A DNA stretch of 64,000 bases from Lautropia mirabilis (GTDB lineage: Bacteria > Pseudomonadota > Gammaproteobacteria > Burkholderiales > Burkholderiaceae_E). Position numbers and translations under genes: made by a program. This document shows positions 37,401 to 46,040 of the stretch, piece by piece. Location of the stretch: assembly GCF_900637555.1 (NCBI RefSeq), contig NZ_LR134378.1, positions 2,676,001 through 2,740,000 of the forward strand, written 5' to 3'. The notes below the pieces were generated by a model. That model had not been told where the DNA came from. It did no database searches and saw only the letters and a program-made list of their open reading frames with translations. The first letter of the stretch is position 1; each line of letters starts with the position of its first letter.

Positions 37401-37486
37401 CAGGCCAGCATGCCGGCCACCAGCAGCGCCACCATCAGCAGCGACGTGGCGATGGGCCGCAGGATGAAGGGACGGGAGAAATTCAT
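34406..37486 (-). CDS. mdtB: RND efflux permease, MdtB-like
   Basis: A 1026-residue RND pump subunit starting MNFSRPFILRPIATSLLMVA. Features are the periplasmic porter segments (QVDYPVIQVQATLPGASPDT), the Asp pair in TGFVVDDAIVMMENIARHRE and the C-terminal LPLMLASGSGAELRQPLG. Normal family length. It begins 8 bp after the adaptor gene and ends 62 bp before the MdtC-like gene. Paired RND subunits in one operon are the hallmark of MdtBC/MuxBC pumps. Confidence 0.93.
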   Translation of the reverse strand: MNFSRPFILRPIATSLLMVALLVAGMLAWRLLPVAALPQVDYPVIQVQATLPGASPDTVARMITAPLERYLGQISGLKQMSSASGAGVSVITLQFALDSDLGVAEQDVQSALDNAESLLPDGMPAPPRYRKVNPADTPILTLAVSSKTLPLPQIHDLVDTRMAQKLAQVQGVGQVSLAGGQRPAIRVQADSAALKAAGLTLADVQKVIASANANLPKGSFDGPVRSTTLDANDQLTTVAQYEDLVVTWKNGVPLRVRDVATVVQGPEDRFLAAWADAERAILISVQRQPDANVIEVADRVRALLPRLTATLPASVDVRILTDRTESIRSSVRDVQVELVLAVGLVVLVTLVFLRSVRMTLIPAVVVPISLVATFAAMYLADYSLNNLSLMALTIATGFVVDDAIVMMENIARHREQGKPALQAALDGAKEIGFTLVSLTVSLVAVLIPLLFMGDVVGRLFHEFAVTLAVAIGISLLVSLTLTPMMSARMLKGETGHGGAGPSARPALLDRLIAAYGRSLDRVLDHQGLMLLVMLATLGLTVWLYLLVPKGFFPVQDSGVIQVVTQAPGTISFEAMKKQQEAVARQLLEDPDVASLSSFIGVDGSNTALNTGRMLLNLKSHEDRADDVLAIIDRLRRRMAERPEAERRSMGVWFQPVQELSIEDRISRAQYQMTLSTPDTELLAEWVPRLQAALAQRPELADIGSDLQNDGWQAYVEIDRTAAARLGVQVQTITAALQNAFAQRQIATLFTQSNQYRVVLEQDPARAQGMAALDHVFVAASDGTPVALSALAHWSNRKAPVVVNHQSQFPAATLSFNLGNGHSLGDAVAAVEEVQQQLGWPLSIESRFLGAAEAFRASLSNTLWLVLAAVVVMYLVLGILYESAIHPITILSTLPSATVGALLALLVSGRALDMVAVIGIVLLIGLVKKNGIMMVDFALEAERHERLSARAAIHRAAILRFRPILMTTLAALLGALPLMLASGSGAELRQPLGLVMVGGLLVSQVLTLYTTPVIYLFFERIAQRRGR

Positions 37487-37494
37487 GACAGCGC

Positions 37495-38769
37495 TCAGGG
37501 TCCGGGCGGCGGGCCACCGGCCGGGCCTTCACCCGGCCCCGGGGCCAGCAGGGCATCTGCATCGCCTTCGGTGGCGGCCACGATCTTCACGGCGCTGCCG
37601 TTGCGCAGCCGGTCCATGCCTTCCAGCACCACCCGCTCGCCAGCGGTCAGCCCCTCGACGATCTGCACCCGATCGGCCGTGGTGGCGCCCAGCTTCACGA
37701 CCTGCACATGGGCCTTGTCATCACGCACCACATAGACATAGTTGCCCTGGGTGCCGAACTGCACCGCATCCACCGGCACGCTGACGGCCCTGGGCAGCGT
37801 CTGCAGCGTGAGGCGGATGTTCACGAACTGGTTGGGAAAGAGCGTCTCACCCGGGTTGTCGAAGCGCGCCCGAACCCGCAGCGATCCGGTTGTGGTGTCG
37901 ATCTGGTTGTCCAGCGTGGTGAGGCGGCCACTGGCCAGCCGACCCTGCTCGCTGCGGTCCCAGGCCTCAACCGCCAGACCGTTGCCGGCAGCAGTGGCCA
38001 TCGCGTCGCGCAGCGCCGTCAGCTGCACCTCCGGCACGCCGAAGATCACCGAGATGGGATCGGTCTGCACGATGCTGACCAGCCCGTCCGTGGTGGAAGG
38101 GCCGATCATGGCGCCAACGTTGGCCTTCAGAAGCCCCAGCCGGCCGGCCACCGGCGCGTGGATCTTCGTGTAACCCAGCTGCACGCGGGCGTTGTCCACC
38201 TTGGCCTGATCGGTGGTCGAACGTGCCTGCAGCTGCCGCACCAGCGCCCGCTGGGTCTCCAGCTGCTGGCGGGACACCGAATCCTGCCGATAGAGCCGCT
38301 CGTAGCGCGCCAGATCGGAACGGGCATTCTTCAGCTCGGCCTGGTTCTGCGCCTGGGTGCCCCGCGCCTCGTCCAGGCTGGCCTGCAGCGCGCGCGGATC
38401 CAGCTCGGCCAGCAGCTGGCCGGCCTGCACGTGCGCACCTTCCTGGAAATGCACGCGCAGCAGCCGCCCTTCCACCTGCGGCACCACGGTGACGGTGTTG
38501 TAGGGGGTGACGTTGCCCACGGCGCGGATCACCACCGGGAAGGCGCCCTGCTCGGCACTCACCACGCTGACGGTGACGGGTGACATGCCGCCGTGACCGC
38601 CCGGCCCGCCGGCACCCGGCGGCGGCGGCATGCCCGTCGGCGCAGCAGTGCCATGGGAAGCGGGCTTCAGAACCCAGAACCAGAGGCCGGCACCCACGGC
38701 CAGCAGCACCAGGGCCGTGACCACCAGCGTGGTACGGCGCCCGGACGCCTTGTGAGACGATAAGGACAT
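37495..38769 (-). CDS. mdtA: Membrane fusion protein, MdtA-like
   Basis: A 424-residue periplasmic adaptor (HlyD/AcrA type) anchored by an N-terminal hydrophobic segment (about 13-33). The lipoyl/hairpin core is clear: VVPQVEGRLLRVHFQEGAHV before the hairpin, IHAPVAGRLGLLKANVGAMI after it, then VRARFDNPGETLFPNQFVNI and a C-terminal MP domain. The low-complexity Gly/Pro tail (GPGEGPAGGPPPGP) is not conserved. It is the first gene of the RND operon. I chose the ATG at 38769. Confidence 0.92.
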   Translation of the reverse strand: MSLSSHKASGRRTTLVVTALVLLAVGAGLWFWVLKPASHGTAAPTGMPPPPGAGGPGGHGGMSPVTVSVVSAEQGAFPVVIRAVGNVTPYNTVTVVPQVEGRLLRVHFQEGAHVQAGQLLAELDPRALQASLDEARGTQAQNQAELKNARSDLARYERLYRQDSVSRQQLETQRALVRQLQARSTTDQAKVDNARVQLGYTKIHAPVAGRLGLLKANVGAMIGPSTTDGLVSIVQTDPISVIFGVPEVQLTALRDAMATAAGNGLAVEAWDRSEQGRLASGRLTTLDNQIDTTTGSLRVRARFDNPGETLFPNQFVNIRLTLQTLPRAVSVPVDAVQFGTQGNYVYVVRDDKAHVQVVKLGATTADRVQIVEGLTAGERVVLEGMDRLRNGSAVKIVAATEGDADALLAPGPGEGPAGGPPPGP

Positions 38770-39059
38770 GAAGGCGGGAACAGCAGGGAGAAGGAAGCCC
38801 TTATCATACGGGGATGCCTGCACCGGCCGGCCCCTGGCAGCCCGAACTTTGCAGGAACTTTACATAGCGCCGACGGCCGGCGTGCCCAGAAGGCGACAGA
38901 CGGCCTGGCCAGTGTCGCACCGCCCCCGTGCCTTCCCGGCGCCCGCCTCATGCCCGCCGGCCCGCCCTGCGGTGCCAGCCATGGCATCATTGCCGGTTCA
39001 GGCCCGGACCGCGACATGCCGCCGGCACCCTCCGCACAACCCAAGAGCCCATCCCTCTG

Positions 39060-39482
39060 ATGCCCATCCGTCTTTCCCGCATCCCCGGCACGCTGTTGCT
39101 GCTGGCCGCGGCCGCCACGCTGGCCGGCTGCGCCAGCGACCGCTCGCGCAGCGGCTTTCTGGAACCCTATCGCTTTGCCATTCCGCAGGGCAACTACATC
39201 AACCAGCAGATGCTGGACGAGGTTCACACCGGCATGGCGCCTGATGAGGTGCGGCTGCGCATCGGCACCCCGCTGCTGGCCGACGTGTTCCACCCCAACC
39301 GCTGGGAATACGTCTTCCGCTTCCAGTATCCGAACGGCGATTCCGAGCTGCGCCGCGTGACGGTGTTCTTTGCCGACGGCCGCGTCAGCGACATCAAGCA
39401 TGACCGCCTGCCCGAGCGCGACGACCCGAACGATCCGGCCCTGCCCGGCTACCAACCCACCGAAAGGCACGTGAATTCATGA
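39060..39482 (+). CDS. bamE: Outer-membrane assembly lipoprotein BamE
   Basis: A 140-residue lipoprotein of the BAM complex that inserts beta-barrel proteins. The signal peptide ends in TLAGCAS (lipidated Cys23). The SmpA/OmlA fold is visible in [20 protein letters not shown], the [15 protein letters not shown] turn and [12 protein letters not shown]. The ATG at 39060 gives a clean signal peptide. Its TGA overlaps the dapB ATG by 4 bp, a gene pair seen in many betaproteobacteria. It is divergent from the RND operon across a 290-bp gap. Confidence 0.95.
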   Translation: MPIRLSRIPGTLLLLAAAATLAGCASDRSRSGFLEPYRFAIPQGNYINQQMLDEVHTGMAPDEVRLRIGTPLLADVFHPNRWEYVFRFQYPNGDSELRRVTVFFADGRVSDIKHDRLPERDDPNDPALPGYQPTERHVNS

Positions 39483-40291
39483 AGATTGCCATCACTGGCG
39501 CCTCCGGCCGCATGGGGCGCATGCTGATCGAGGCCGTCCTGGCCGCCCCCGACATGGAACTGGCTTCCGCGCTGGACCGCAGCGACAGCCCGGCGCTGGG
39601 CACCGATGCCGGCGCCTTCATGGGGGTCAAGACGGGCGTGACCATCACTGACCACACTGACGCGGCCCTGGCCGGCTGCCAGGTGCTGATCGACTTCACC
39701 CGCCCCGAAGCCAGCATGGTCTACCTGGACGCCTGCCGGCAGCATGGCGTGAAGATGGTCATCGGCACCACCGGCTTCTCGGCCGAAGAGCGCGCCCGCA
39801 TCCAGCAGGCTGCACAGGACATCGCCATCGTGCAAGCCGCCAACATGAGCCCGGGCGTCAATGCCGCCATCCGGCTCATCGAGCTGGCCACGCAGATGTT
39901 GACCGACACCGACATCGAGGTCATCGAGGCCCACCACCGCCACAAGGTGGATGCCCCCTCGGGCACGGCACTCGCCATCGGCGAGGCCATCGCCGCGCAG
40001 CTGGGCAAGCCGCTGGCCGAAATCGGCGTCTTCACCCGCGAGGGCCACACCGGCCCGCGCCAGCCCGGCAGCATCGGCTTTTCCACCATCCGCGGCGGTG
40101 ACATCGTGGGCGACCACACGGTGCTCTTTGCCGGCAACGGCGAGCAGATCGAGATCCGCCACCGCGCCACCAGCCGCGCCCACTACGCCGACGGCAGCCT
40201 GCGCGCCTGCCGCTTCCTGGCCGACAAGGCCCATGGCCTGTACGACATGCGGGCCGTGCTGGGGCTTTCCAGCGGCAAGCAATCGGCCTGA
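39479..40291 (+). CDS. dapB: 4-hydroxy-tetrahydrodipicolinate reductase
   Basis: DapB catalyses the NAD(P)H-dependent second committed step of lysine and diaminopimelate synthesis. The 270-residue protein has the Rossmann motif [16 protein letters not shown], the [12 protein letters not shown] and [12 protein letters not shown] segments, the catalytic His-His-Lys region [16 protein letters not shown] and the [11 protein letters not shown] loop. It overlaps bamE by 4 bp, and a strong hairpin ends the operon. Confidence 0.97.
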   Translation: MKIAITGASGRMGRMLIEAVLAAPDMELASALDRSDSPALGTDAGAFMGVKTGVTITDHTDAALAGCQVLIDFTRPEASMVYLDACRQHGVKMVIGTTGFSAEERARIQQAAQDIAIVQAANMSPGVNAAIRLIELATQMLTDTDIEVIEAHHRHKVDAPSGTALAIGEAIAAQLGKPLAEIGVFTREGHTGPRQPGSIGFSTIRGGDIVGDHTVLFAGNGEQIEIRHRATSRAHYADGSLRACRFLADKAHGLYDMRAVLGLSSGKQSA

Positions 40292-40297
40292 TCCGAT

Positions 40298-40319
40298 CCG
40301 GCCGCCTTCAGGCGGCCGG
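40298..40319. terminator. Hairpin between convergent dapB and the DsbD-like gene
   Basis: CCGGCCGCC, loop TTCA and GGCGGCCGG form a 9-bp GC-rich stem in the 37-bp gap, placed to terminate both converging transcripts. No T-run is present. Confidence 0.65.
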
Positions 40320-40328
40320 GATCATCGC

Positions 40329-43007
40329 CTACTTCGCTGCGCCGATGGCCTTGAGCACGGTATCCACCGTCAGCAGCTCGGGCAGCTGCACGGGCGCGGC
40401 CTTCGGATCGCGGCCGTCATAGAACAGGTAGAGCGGCACGCTGTTGCGGCCAAAGCGGGCCAGCTCGGCCGAGATGGCCGGATCGCGGCGCGTCCAGTCG
40501 GCCTTGAGCAGCAGCACGTTGCGGTCGCGGAAGGCGGCCTGCACCTCGTCGCGGTTCAGCGCCACCTTCTCGTTGACCTGGCAGCTCAGGCACCAGGCGG
40601 CCGAGAAGTCCACGAAGACCGGCACGCCCGCAGCACGAGCTGCAGCCTGGCGCTCGGGCGACCACGGCTGCCAGCCCCGGCAGGATGCCGGCAGGCGGCC
40701 ATCCGCTTCCGGCTTGCACGACGGCGGCAGCATGGACACCGGGCCGTTGGTCGCGGCATTGCCCGACACCGGTGCGGCCTGCGTCTGGGCAGCCTCGGCC
40801 ACCACCGGCAGCCGGCTCACCAGCACGCCGCAGGCCACCAGCGACAGCAGTGCAGTGATGATCCAGGCCGGCGTGCTGCGCGCACTGCGCGGCCGCAGCT
40901 CGAACTGCCAGCGACCGTAGATCCAGCAGCTGAAGGACAGGAAGATGGCGGCCAGCAGCAACAGCAGCACGCCCTCGGCGTCGGACTGCAGCGCCAGCAC
41001 CCAGACCAGCCAGGCCGCGGTGATGAACATCGGGAAGGCCAGCAGCTGCTTGAAGGTCTGCAGCCAGGCCCCGGGGCGCGGCAGCATCGCCAGCAGACGC
41101 TCGCTGCTGGCCAGCACCAGATACGGCAGCGCCATGCCCACGCCGATGGTGGCAAACACCACCAGCACCAGCAGCGGCGAGCTGCTGAGCGTGAAGCCCA
41201 CCGCGCCGCCCATGAAGGGTGCCGTGCAGGGCGTGGCCACCACCACCGCCATCACGCCCGTCATGAAGCTGCCCCAGTAGCCCTGATGGCTGCCCTGCCC
41301 GGCTGCACCCAGCTGCGTGAGCCGCGTACCGGCCTCGAACACGCCGAACAGGTTGAGACCGATGACCACGAAGAGCAGCGCCAGCACCGCCACGAAGACC
41401 GGCGACTGCAGCTGGAAGCCCCAGCCGGCCGCCTGGCCCAGCGCCCGCAGCCCCAGCAGGATGGCCGCCAGCACCAGGAAGCTGACCACCACACCCAGGC
41501 CGAACACCATGGCATGGCGACGCGCCTGAGCCGGCTTGCCGGCCGCCGCCTCGGTGAAGGAAAGGATCTTGAGCCCGATGACCGGGAACACGCAGGGCAT
41601 CAGATTGAGAATGAGGCCGCCGATGAACGCCCCCAGAATGGCGCCAGCCAGTGCCAGCCACTCACCCTGCCCATGCGTGCCCGTCAGCGCGCCAAGCGTG
41701 TTCTGTGCCTGATCGACGGCCTGCTCGGCCTGGGCACCCAGGCTGCTGCCATCCTGTCCTGCTTGGGCGACGGGCGCAGCACCGTCGCTGCCTGCCGCTC
41801 CCGCAGCGCCGTTCGATGCCCCTGCCGCAGCAGCATCAGCGCCCTGCCCGTTGGCACCGGACGCCATGGCGCCGGCCGCCGGCATGTCCTGTCCGCCCTG
41901 CACCGGCGCACCGCCCAGCTGCAACTGTCCCAGCAGCCCGCCCTTCTTGCCGCCATTGCCCTGGGCAGCGCCGGGCTCGGTCAGGTCCACCTTAATCGGT
42001 TCATCGATGGCCACGGTACGAGCCGCCACCGGCACCACCGTCTGGCGCTGCAGGCTCACTTCCACCGGCTGCCCGCCGTCGATGACGACGATACCCCCTT
42101 CCTTTTCCCAGCCCGGATCGGCCGTGCGCACGCCCTGCTCATCCAGCTCCAGCGCCAGGCCATAGCGGCCTTCCTCGCCCGAGATCTCGATGAGCTTCTG
42201 CGCCGCCACGGGTTTGACCACCCCGCTGAAGTACGGAAGGAACAGCGCCGAGCGCGGTGCCTTGCCCTGCGTGACGGCATCCGGCAGCACCACCACCGCC
42301 TGACCACCGCGCTGCCACCAGCCCACGGCCGCCGGTTCCTGGTCGGGCACCGGCGCACTGCGACGTGCGGCCTCGAAACTGGCCGTCTCGGCCCGGTCGG
42401 GCTCGGTCACGCCGCCCACCGGCACATCCAGCTGCAATGCAGCCTCGCCGGGAATGCAGACTTCCTTGCAGATCAGCCATTCGGCCTTGACCCGGAAGCG
42501 CGCCTGACGGCCCTTGAAGCTGTCCGGCAGCGTCACGTCACGATAGATGAGGGCCTCGCCCTCGTAGCCATAGTTGGCCAGCGGCCCGATGGCCAGCCGC
42601 TCGGGCGCCGGCCAGCGGATGTCGGAATACTGCGTGTCGGCCGGCCCCTCGATCTCGAAGCGAGTGGGATAGCCCGTGTCGCCCGGATTGCGCCAGTAGG
42701 TATGCCAGTGCGGATCGTGTCGCAGGCGCATGCCGATGCGGAAGGTCTCACCCGGCATCACCTGGCGGGAGTCCGAGACCAGCTCCACCTCCAGCGAACC
42801 CACGCGCTGCGGGCCAGCCTTCCAGCCCAGGGAAGCATCGGCCTGCGCATCGCCAGCCCCGGAGGCCTGCGCCGCCCCCTGCGCGCCTGCGCCTTGTGCA
42901 GCATCGACCGCCACGGCGGGCGAGGTTGCCGCAAACAGCGCGGAACCCAGCAGGAGGGAGGACAGCAAAGTCTGCCAGCGAGAGCGGGACGACACGTTGT
43001 GCATCAT
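40329..43007 (-). CDS. DsbD/ScsB-like protein-disulfide reductase
   Basis: An 892-residue membrane protein that should carry reducing power from cytoplasmic thioredoxin to the periplasm. A signal peptide (to about 33) precedes a DsbD-alpha/DsbC-like domain with CKEVCIPGEA. A long Ala/Gly/Gln-rich linker of about 100 residues follows, then eight membrane helices with the CcdA cysteines in LMPCVFPVIGLKIL and TPCTAPFMGG. The C-terminal thioredoxin domain has WCLSC. The large N-terminal domain fits ScsB-type reductases better than classic DsbD. The ATG pair at 43007/43004 gives the signal peptide. Confidence 0.9.
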   Translation of the reverse strand: MMHNVSSRSRWQTLLSSLLLGSALFAATSPAVAVDAAQGAGAQGAAQASGAGDAQADASLGWKAGPQRVGSLEVELVSDSRQVMPGETFRIGMRLRHDPHWHTYWRNPGDTGYPTRFEIEGPADTQYSDIRWPAPERLAIGPLANYGYEGEALIYRDVTLPDSFKGRQARFRVKAEWLICKEVCIPGEAALQLDVPVGGVTEPDRAETASFEAARRSAPVPDQEPAAVGWWQRGGQAVVVLPDAVTQGKAPRSALFLPYFSGVVKPVAAQKLIEISGEEGRYGLALELDEQGVRTADPGWEKEGGIVVIDGGQPVEVSLQRQTVVPVAARTVAIDEPIKVDLTEPGAAQGNGGKKGGLLGQLQLGGAPVQGGQDMPAAGAMASGANGQGADAAAAGASNGAAGAAGSDGAAPVAQAGQDGSSLGAQAEQAVDQAQNTLGALTGTHGQGEWLALAGAILGAFIGGLILNLMPCVFPVIGLKILSFTEAAAGKPAQARRHAMVFGLGVVVSFLVLAAILLGLRALGQAAGWGFQLQSPVFVAVLALLFVVIGLNLFGVFEAGTRLTQLGAAGQGSHQGYWGSFMTGVMAVVVATPCTAPFMGGAVGFTLSSSPLLVLVVFATIGVGMALPYLVLASSERLLAMLPRPGAWLQTFKQLLAFPMFITAAWLVWVLALQSDAEGVLLLLLAAIFLSFSCWIYGRWQFELRPRSARSTPAWIITALLSLVACGVLVSRLPVVAEAAQTQAAPVSGNAATNGPVSMLPPSCKPEADGRLPASCRGWQPWSPERQAAARAAGVPVFVDFSAAWCLSCQVNEKVALNRDEVQAAFRDRNVLLLKADWTRRDPAISAELARFGRNSVPLYLFYDGRDPKAAPVQLPELLTVDTVLKAIGAAK

Positions 43008-43415
43008 CTTGCCTTGAAATAGGAGAACGACGGTTGAGGGGAACTGCAGAGCCACGGCAGCCGACGGCCCATGAAAGGCTCAGATGGCTCCGCATGCCGG
43101 CACACCTTCGCCGACAGAGCACGAGCCCCGGCCCAGACCTTTCAGGAACCTTCGATGGCAAAGGCAGGCTTCTGCCTTTGCCATGATATACCCCAACGTG
43201 GTCGTTACAACCCCACCTGGCATTACAGGGGCATGTCATGGACAACGCATCGCTCCATTCCGGCGCCGACAGCGGCCGCAGATGGTGCCATGACACACGC
43301 CCGGTACCCGATCAACGGACGCCAGCGGGCGGCGCGTGGCAAAATCGGGTACAGCCATTCCCCGGGGTGTCGCTTCGCTTGACCCCCCTGTCACAAATCC
43401 CTACTATCCCGCGGC
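43008..43415 (+). other. 408-bp gap with a strong hairpin at 43155-43184
   Basis: No gene is visible. ATGGCAAAGGCAG (43155-43167), loop GCTT and CTGCCTTTGCCAT (43172-43184) form a 13-bp perfect stem without a T-run. It may regulate either the DsbD-like gene (leftward) or the zapB-like gene (rightward), or be a terminator or small-RNA element. The remainder must hold both promoters. Confidence 0.5.
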
Positions 43416-43625
43416 ATGGAAACCGATCTCCAGCTATTGGGCGAGCGCGTCCGGCGCCTGCTTGAAATCACCCGCCAGCTCTCTGACGAAAACCAGCTGC
43501 TGCGCGGCCGCCTGGGTGAAGCCGCCATGAGCCAGGCCGACATGCAGCAACGTCTGGCCGAAGCCCGTGCCCGCGTGGAATCCGCCCTGGCGCGGCTGCC
43601 GCTGCCGCAGACCGACAAAGACTGA
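43416..43625 (+). CDS. Small coiled-coil protein, ZapB-like (TIGR02449 type)
   Basis: A 69-residue protein that is almost entirely coiled coil (LGERVRRLLEITRQLSDENQ, then the AAMSQADMQQRLAEARARVE stretch). The TIGR02449 family sits directly before zapA in many beta- and gammaproteobacteria. It resembles ZapB, which bridges ZapA-FtsZ and the nucleoid terminus, but its own role is not proven. zapA follows after 17 bp. Confidence 0.8.
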   Translation: METDLQLLGERVRRLLEITRQLSDENQLLRGRLGEAAMSQADMQQRLAEARARVESALARLPLPQTDKD

Positions 43626-43642
43626 AAGCCCCAGGAGCTGCC

Positions 43643-43951
43643 ATGGCCATGGAACAGATCGAGGTCAAGATCCTTGACCGCACCTTCAAGCTGCAGGTTC
43701 CCCCCAACGAGAAGCCGCGGCTGATGAACGCCGTGCGCATCGTCGACCAGAAGATGCGCGAGATCCGTGACGCCAGCCTGGCCCACGGCGTCGAGCGCAT
43801 CGCCGTCAACGCCGCCCTGCAGATCACCTACGAATTCCTGGGCCAGCCGGTCGACTCCGGCGCCGCCACCGTCGAACAGGTGCAGACCCTGGTCACCCAG
43901 CTCAACAACGAACTGGACGACGGCATCCGCCGCTTCGAGGGCGTTCGCTGA
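43643..43951 (+). CDS. zapA: Cell division protein ZapA
   Basis: A 102-residue protein that crosslinks FtsZ filaments at midcell. It begins MAMEQIEVKILDRTFKLQVP, followed by RLMNAVRIVDQKMREIRD, and has a C-terminal coiled coil (VEQVQTLVTQLNNELDDGI). Position before 6S RNA is the conserved zapA-ssrS order of proteobacteria. Confidence 0.93.
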   Translation: MAMEQIEVKILDRTFKLQVPPNEKPRLMNAVRIVDQKMREIRDASLAHGVERIAVNAALQITYEFLGQPVDSGAATVEQVQTLVTQLNNELDDGIRRFEGVR

Positions 43952-44013
43952 AACAGCGAAACCACACTGGCCGGCCACTCATCGGCGGCCGCGAAAGAGA
44001 CAACCGGCAGAAC

Positions 44014-44044
44014 TTGCCCCCTTCGACAGACAAGCGCGTATAAT
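44014..44044 (+). promoter_or_regulatory. Probable promoter of 6S RNA
   Basis: A consensus -10, TATAAT (44039-44044), lies 7 bp before the predicted 5' end. TTGCCC at 44014-44019 is a plausible -35, with a long spacing of 19 bp. Confidence 0.65.
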
Positions 44045-44050
44045 TAGTCC

Positions 44051-44233
44051 AACCCTGCAGTGTTCGTTCAGGCCATATATTCCTTGAACCAATGCGATGC
44101 ATGAGGTGAAGAGAAAACAGTGTGCCACTGTTGCGATCGTCCCTCGTCGGATGAACCTGATGTGGCTGCTCTCTTTGCCGACCTGAACTGAATCAACGGT
44201 TCAGGATGCCGGCCAACCGGCACAGGCGGGGTT
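44051..44233 (+). ncRNA. ssrS: 6S RNA
   Basis: 6S RNA binds the sigma-70 holoenzyme by mimicking an open promoter. The predicted 183-nt RNA starts AACCCTGCAGTGTTCGT and ends GCGGGGTT, whose ends pair as the closing stem. TGTTCG near the 5' end, CCTTGAACC and the 3' GGTTCAGG / GGCGGGG segments are in the order seen in proteobacterial 6S RNAs. Location right after zapA, a consensus -10 just upstream and a terminator just downstream all agree. Exact ends are estimated from base pairing. Confidence 0.85.
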
Positions 44234-44244
44234 ACCCCATTCCA

Positions 44245-44274
44245 CGAAAGGCCCGGCATGTCCGGGCCTTTCTG
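44245..44274 (+). terminator. Terminator after 6S RNA
   Basis: GAAAGGCCCGG, loop CATG and CCGGGCCTTTC form an 11-bp stem just after the 6S RNA, with a short T-run. Confidence 0.8.
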
Positions 44275-44386
44275 CATTTCGGGCCTCACAAACGACAGGC
44301 GCCCCGTTGCGGGCGGATCTTCCGCCCGATCATGATCAGGGTGCCAGCCCGTCGCAGGCTATCTGCCAGTCAGGGCCATGTGCCGG

Positions 44387-45175
44387 TCAGTCCGCCTTGC
44401 GCCCTGCCCGCCACATCAGCCAGGCACCGGCCAGCAGCATCGGCAGCGTCAGCGCCTGGCCAGCCGTCAGCGGCCCCCAGAAACCATCGTCGGGCTCGCG
44501 CACGTATTCCACCAGGAAGCGGCACAGGCCGTAGCCCACCAGGAAGAGCCCGCTGACTGCCCCCGTGGGCCGCGGCCGGCGCGAATACCACCACAGCACC
44601 ACGAACAGCAGCAGCCCCTCGGCCGCCAGCTCGTAGAGCTGCGACGGATGACGCGGCAACGCCGAACCCGACTGCGGAAACACCATGCCCCAGGGCACGT
44701 CAGTGACGCGTCCCCACAGCTCGCCGTTGATGTAGTTGCCCAGCCGGCCGGCTGCCAGCCCCAGCGGCACCAGCGGCGCCACAAAATCCATCAGGTCCAG
44801 CCAGCGCACGCCACGTCGGTGGGCAAACAGTGCGCATGAAAGCAGCACGCCCACCAGGCCACCGTGAAAGGCCATGCCGCCTTCCCAGACATAGAAAATG
44901 TGCAGCGGGTGCGCCAGGTAGTACGACAGCCCGTAGAACAGCACGTGTCCCAGGCGCCCGCCGATGACCGCACCCAGCACGCCGTAGAACATCAGGTCCT
45001 CGACATCCTTGCCGGTGAAGCCATGAAGCGGCTGGCCCGGCTGACGCTGCGCGATGCGCCAGCGCCCCAGCAGCACGAACTGCGTGAAGGCCACCAGGTA
45101 CATCAGCCCGTACCAGCGTATGGCCAGGGGGCCTATGTGCAAGGCGACGGGATCGAACTGAGGATGGACGAGCAT
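44387..45175 (-). CDS. lgt: Prolipoprotein diacylglyceryl transferase
   Basis: Lgt attaches diacylglycerol to the lipobox cysteine of prolipoproteins, the first step of lipoprotein maturation. The 262-residue polytopic protein has the essential HGGL region ([13 protein letters not shown]), the signature [14 protein letters not shown] and a C-terminal [11 protein letters not shown] chose the ATG at 45175 ([20 protein letters not shown]), the standard family start, over an upstream TTG. It serves the several lipoproteins coded in this window. Confidence 0.96.
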   Translation of the reverse strand: MLVHPQFDPVALHIGPLAIRWYGLMYLVAFTQFVLLGRWRIAQRQPGQPLHGFTGKDVEDLMFYGVLGAVIGGRLGHVLFYGLSYYLAHPLHIFYVWEGGMAFHGGLVGVLLSCALFAHRRGVRWLDLMDFVAPLVPLGLAAGRLGNYINGELWGRVTDVPWGMVFPQSGSALPRHPSQLYELAAEGLLLFVVLWWYSRRPRPTGAVSGLFLVGYGLCRFLVEYVREPDDGFWGPLTAGQALTLPMLLAGAWLMWRAGRKAD

Positions 45176-45341
45176 GGAAGAAAGAGCGTCGGACGGAATG
45201 GACAAGCGGCCATTCTTACATGCTTTTCAAGGGGGGATTCCGTCAGGATGCGTCCTGCACACACTTCAGCCACCCCACGCCGCAACGCGGCCGCCGCACC
45301 GATGCGGCCCGGCCGCCGGAAGATGCCCAGCCCGAAAACGC

Positions 45342-45587
45342 TCAGGAACGGCGGGCCTGCTGATCGAAGGTCTGCGCCACGCGCTCGCGGGCACGCTTCT
45401 CGTAAGCGGCCATCTCCAGCTGGCGCTTGTCACGGCCGAACATCCGCTCGAAGAACTCGAACCACAGGAAGGCCACGCCCAGCGGTGCCAGAATCCACAA
45501 CCAGCTCCAGTTCGAGACCGGATCGACCTCCAGCCACTTCAGCAGCACCAGCAGCGCGCCACCCCAGACCATCCACATAGACGACAC
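45342..45587 (-). CDS. Small Trp-rich protein (TIGR04438 type)
   Basis: An 81-residue protein with two adjacent hydrophobic stretches rich in tryptophan (MWMVWGGALLVLLKWLEV, NWSWLWILAPLGVAFLWFEF), then a charged C-terminal helix (MFGRDKRQLEMAAYEKRA). This is the layout of the TIGR04438 family, almost confined to Burkholderiales. It is probably an inner-membrane protein; no function is known. Confidence 0.82.
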   Translation of the reverse strand: MSSMWMVWGGALLVLLKWLEVDPVSNWSWLWILAPLGVAFLWFEFFERMFGRDKRQLEMAAYEKRARERVAQTFDQQARRS

Positions 45588-46040
45588 CCCATCGCGTCAA
45601 ACGACCGTTTCCGTTGTGCCCGTCCATGTCGCGTCGGGCCCGAAGCCCGGGCAGCAGCGTCGCAGGCCGCGAACCGGCCCGGGCGGTGGACAGCATAGGC
45701 AGCCGGCGATGACGGAACAGTCCCCACAGGCTGGCCGGTTGCCGACGGCTGCACGGACGGTGTCCCTTGCCCTGACGCAGGGGCAGCGTGGCCGTGTGCC
45801 TCGTTCACGATATATCGTGCGATGGCGGGTTGACCCCGTGACCGCGGCAAAAGCTCGCCATTCGGATCAGGCTGCCCGCTGGATCAGCTCACCCAGCAAG
45901 ACCCGAGCGCCCGCGGAACAGTCCACGCCCCATTCCGAATACGCACAGGGAAAGCCCGGGCACCCCGCCTTCGTTCCCGGCCATCCGGCCACCCATCGGC
46001 CCCGCACACCCGCATGACGCAAACGCGCAACACATCGGGG
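45588..46040. other. Gene-free stretch with a 14-bp palindrome at 45806-45819
   Basis: No credible coding sequence is seen. CACGATATATCGTG at 45806-45819 is a perfect palindrome with an AT-rich centre in GC-rich surroundings, like the site of a dimeric regulator or an extended -10. The region probably holds the promoter of the transcript that ends at 46148. Confidence 0.45.

Noticed and set aside
39951-43022. Open frame of 1023 codons antisense to the DsbD-like gene
   Set aside because: It starts inside dapB and mirrors the reductase gene; low-complexity product without domains. Similar shadows over hemL (12533-13768) and the TonB receptor (53729-55342) were dropped for the same reason.
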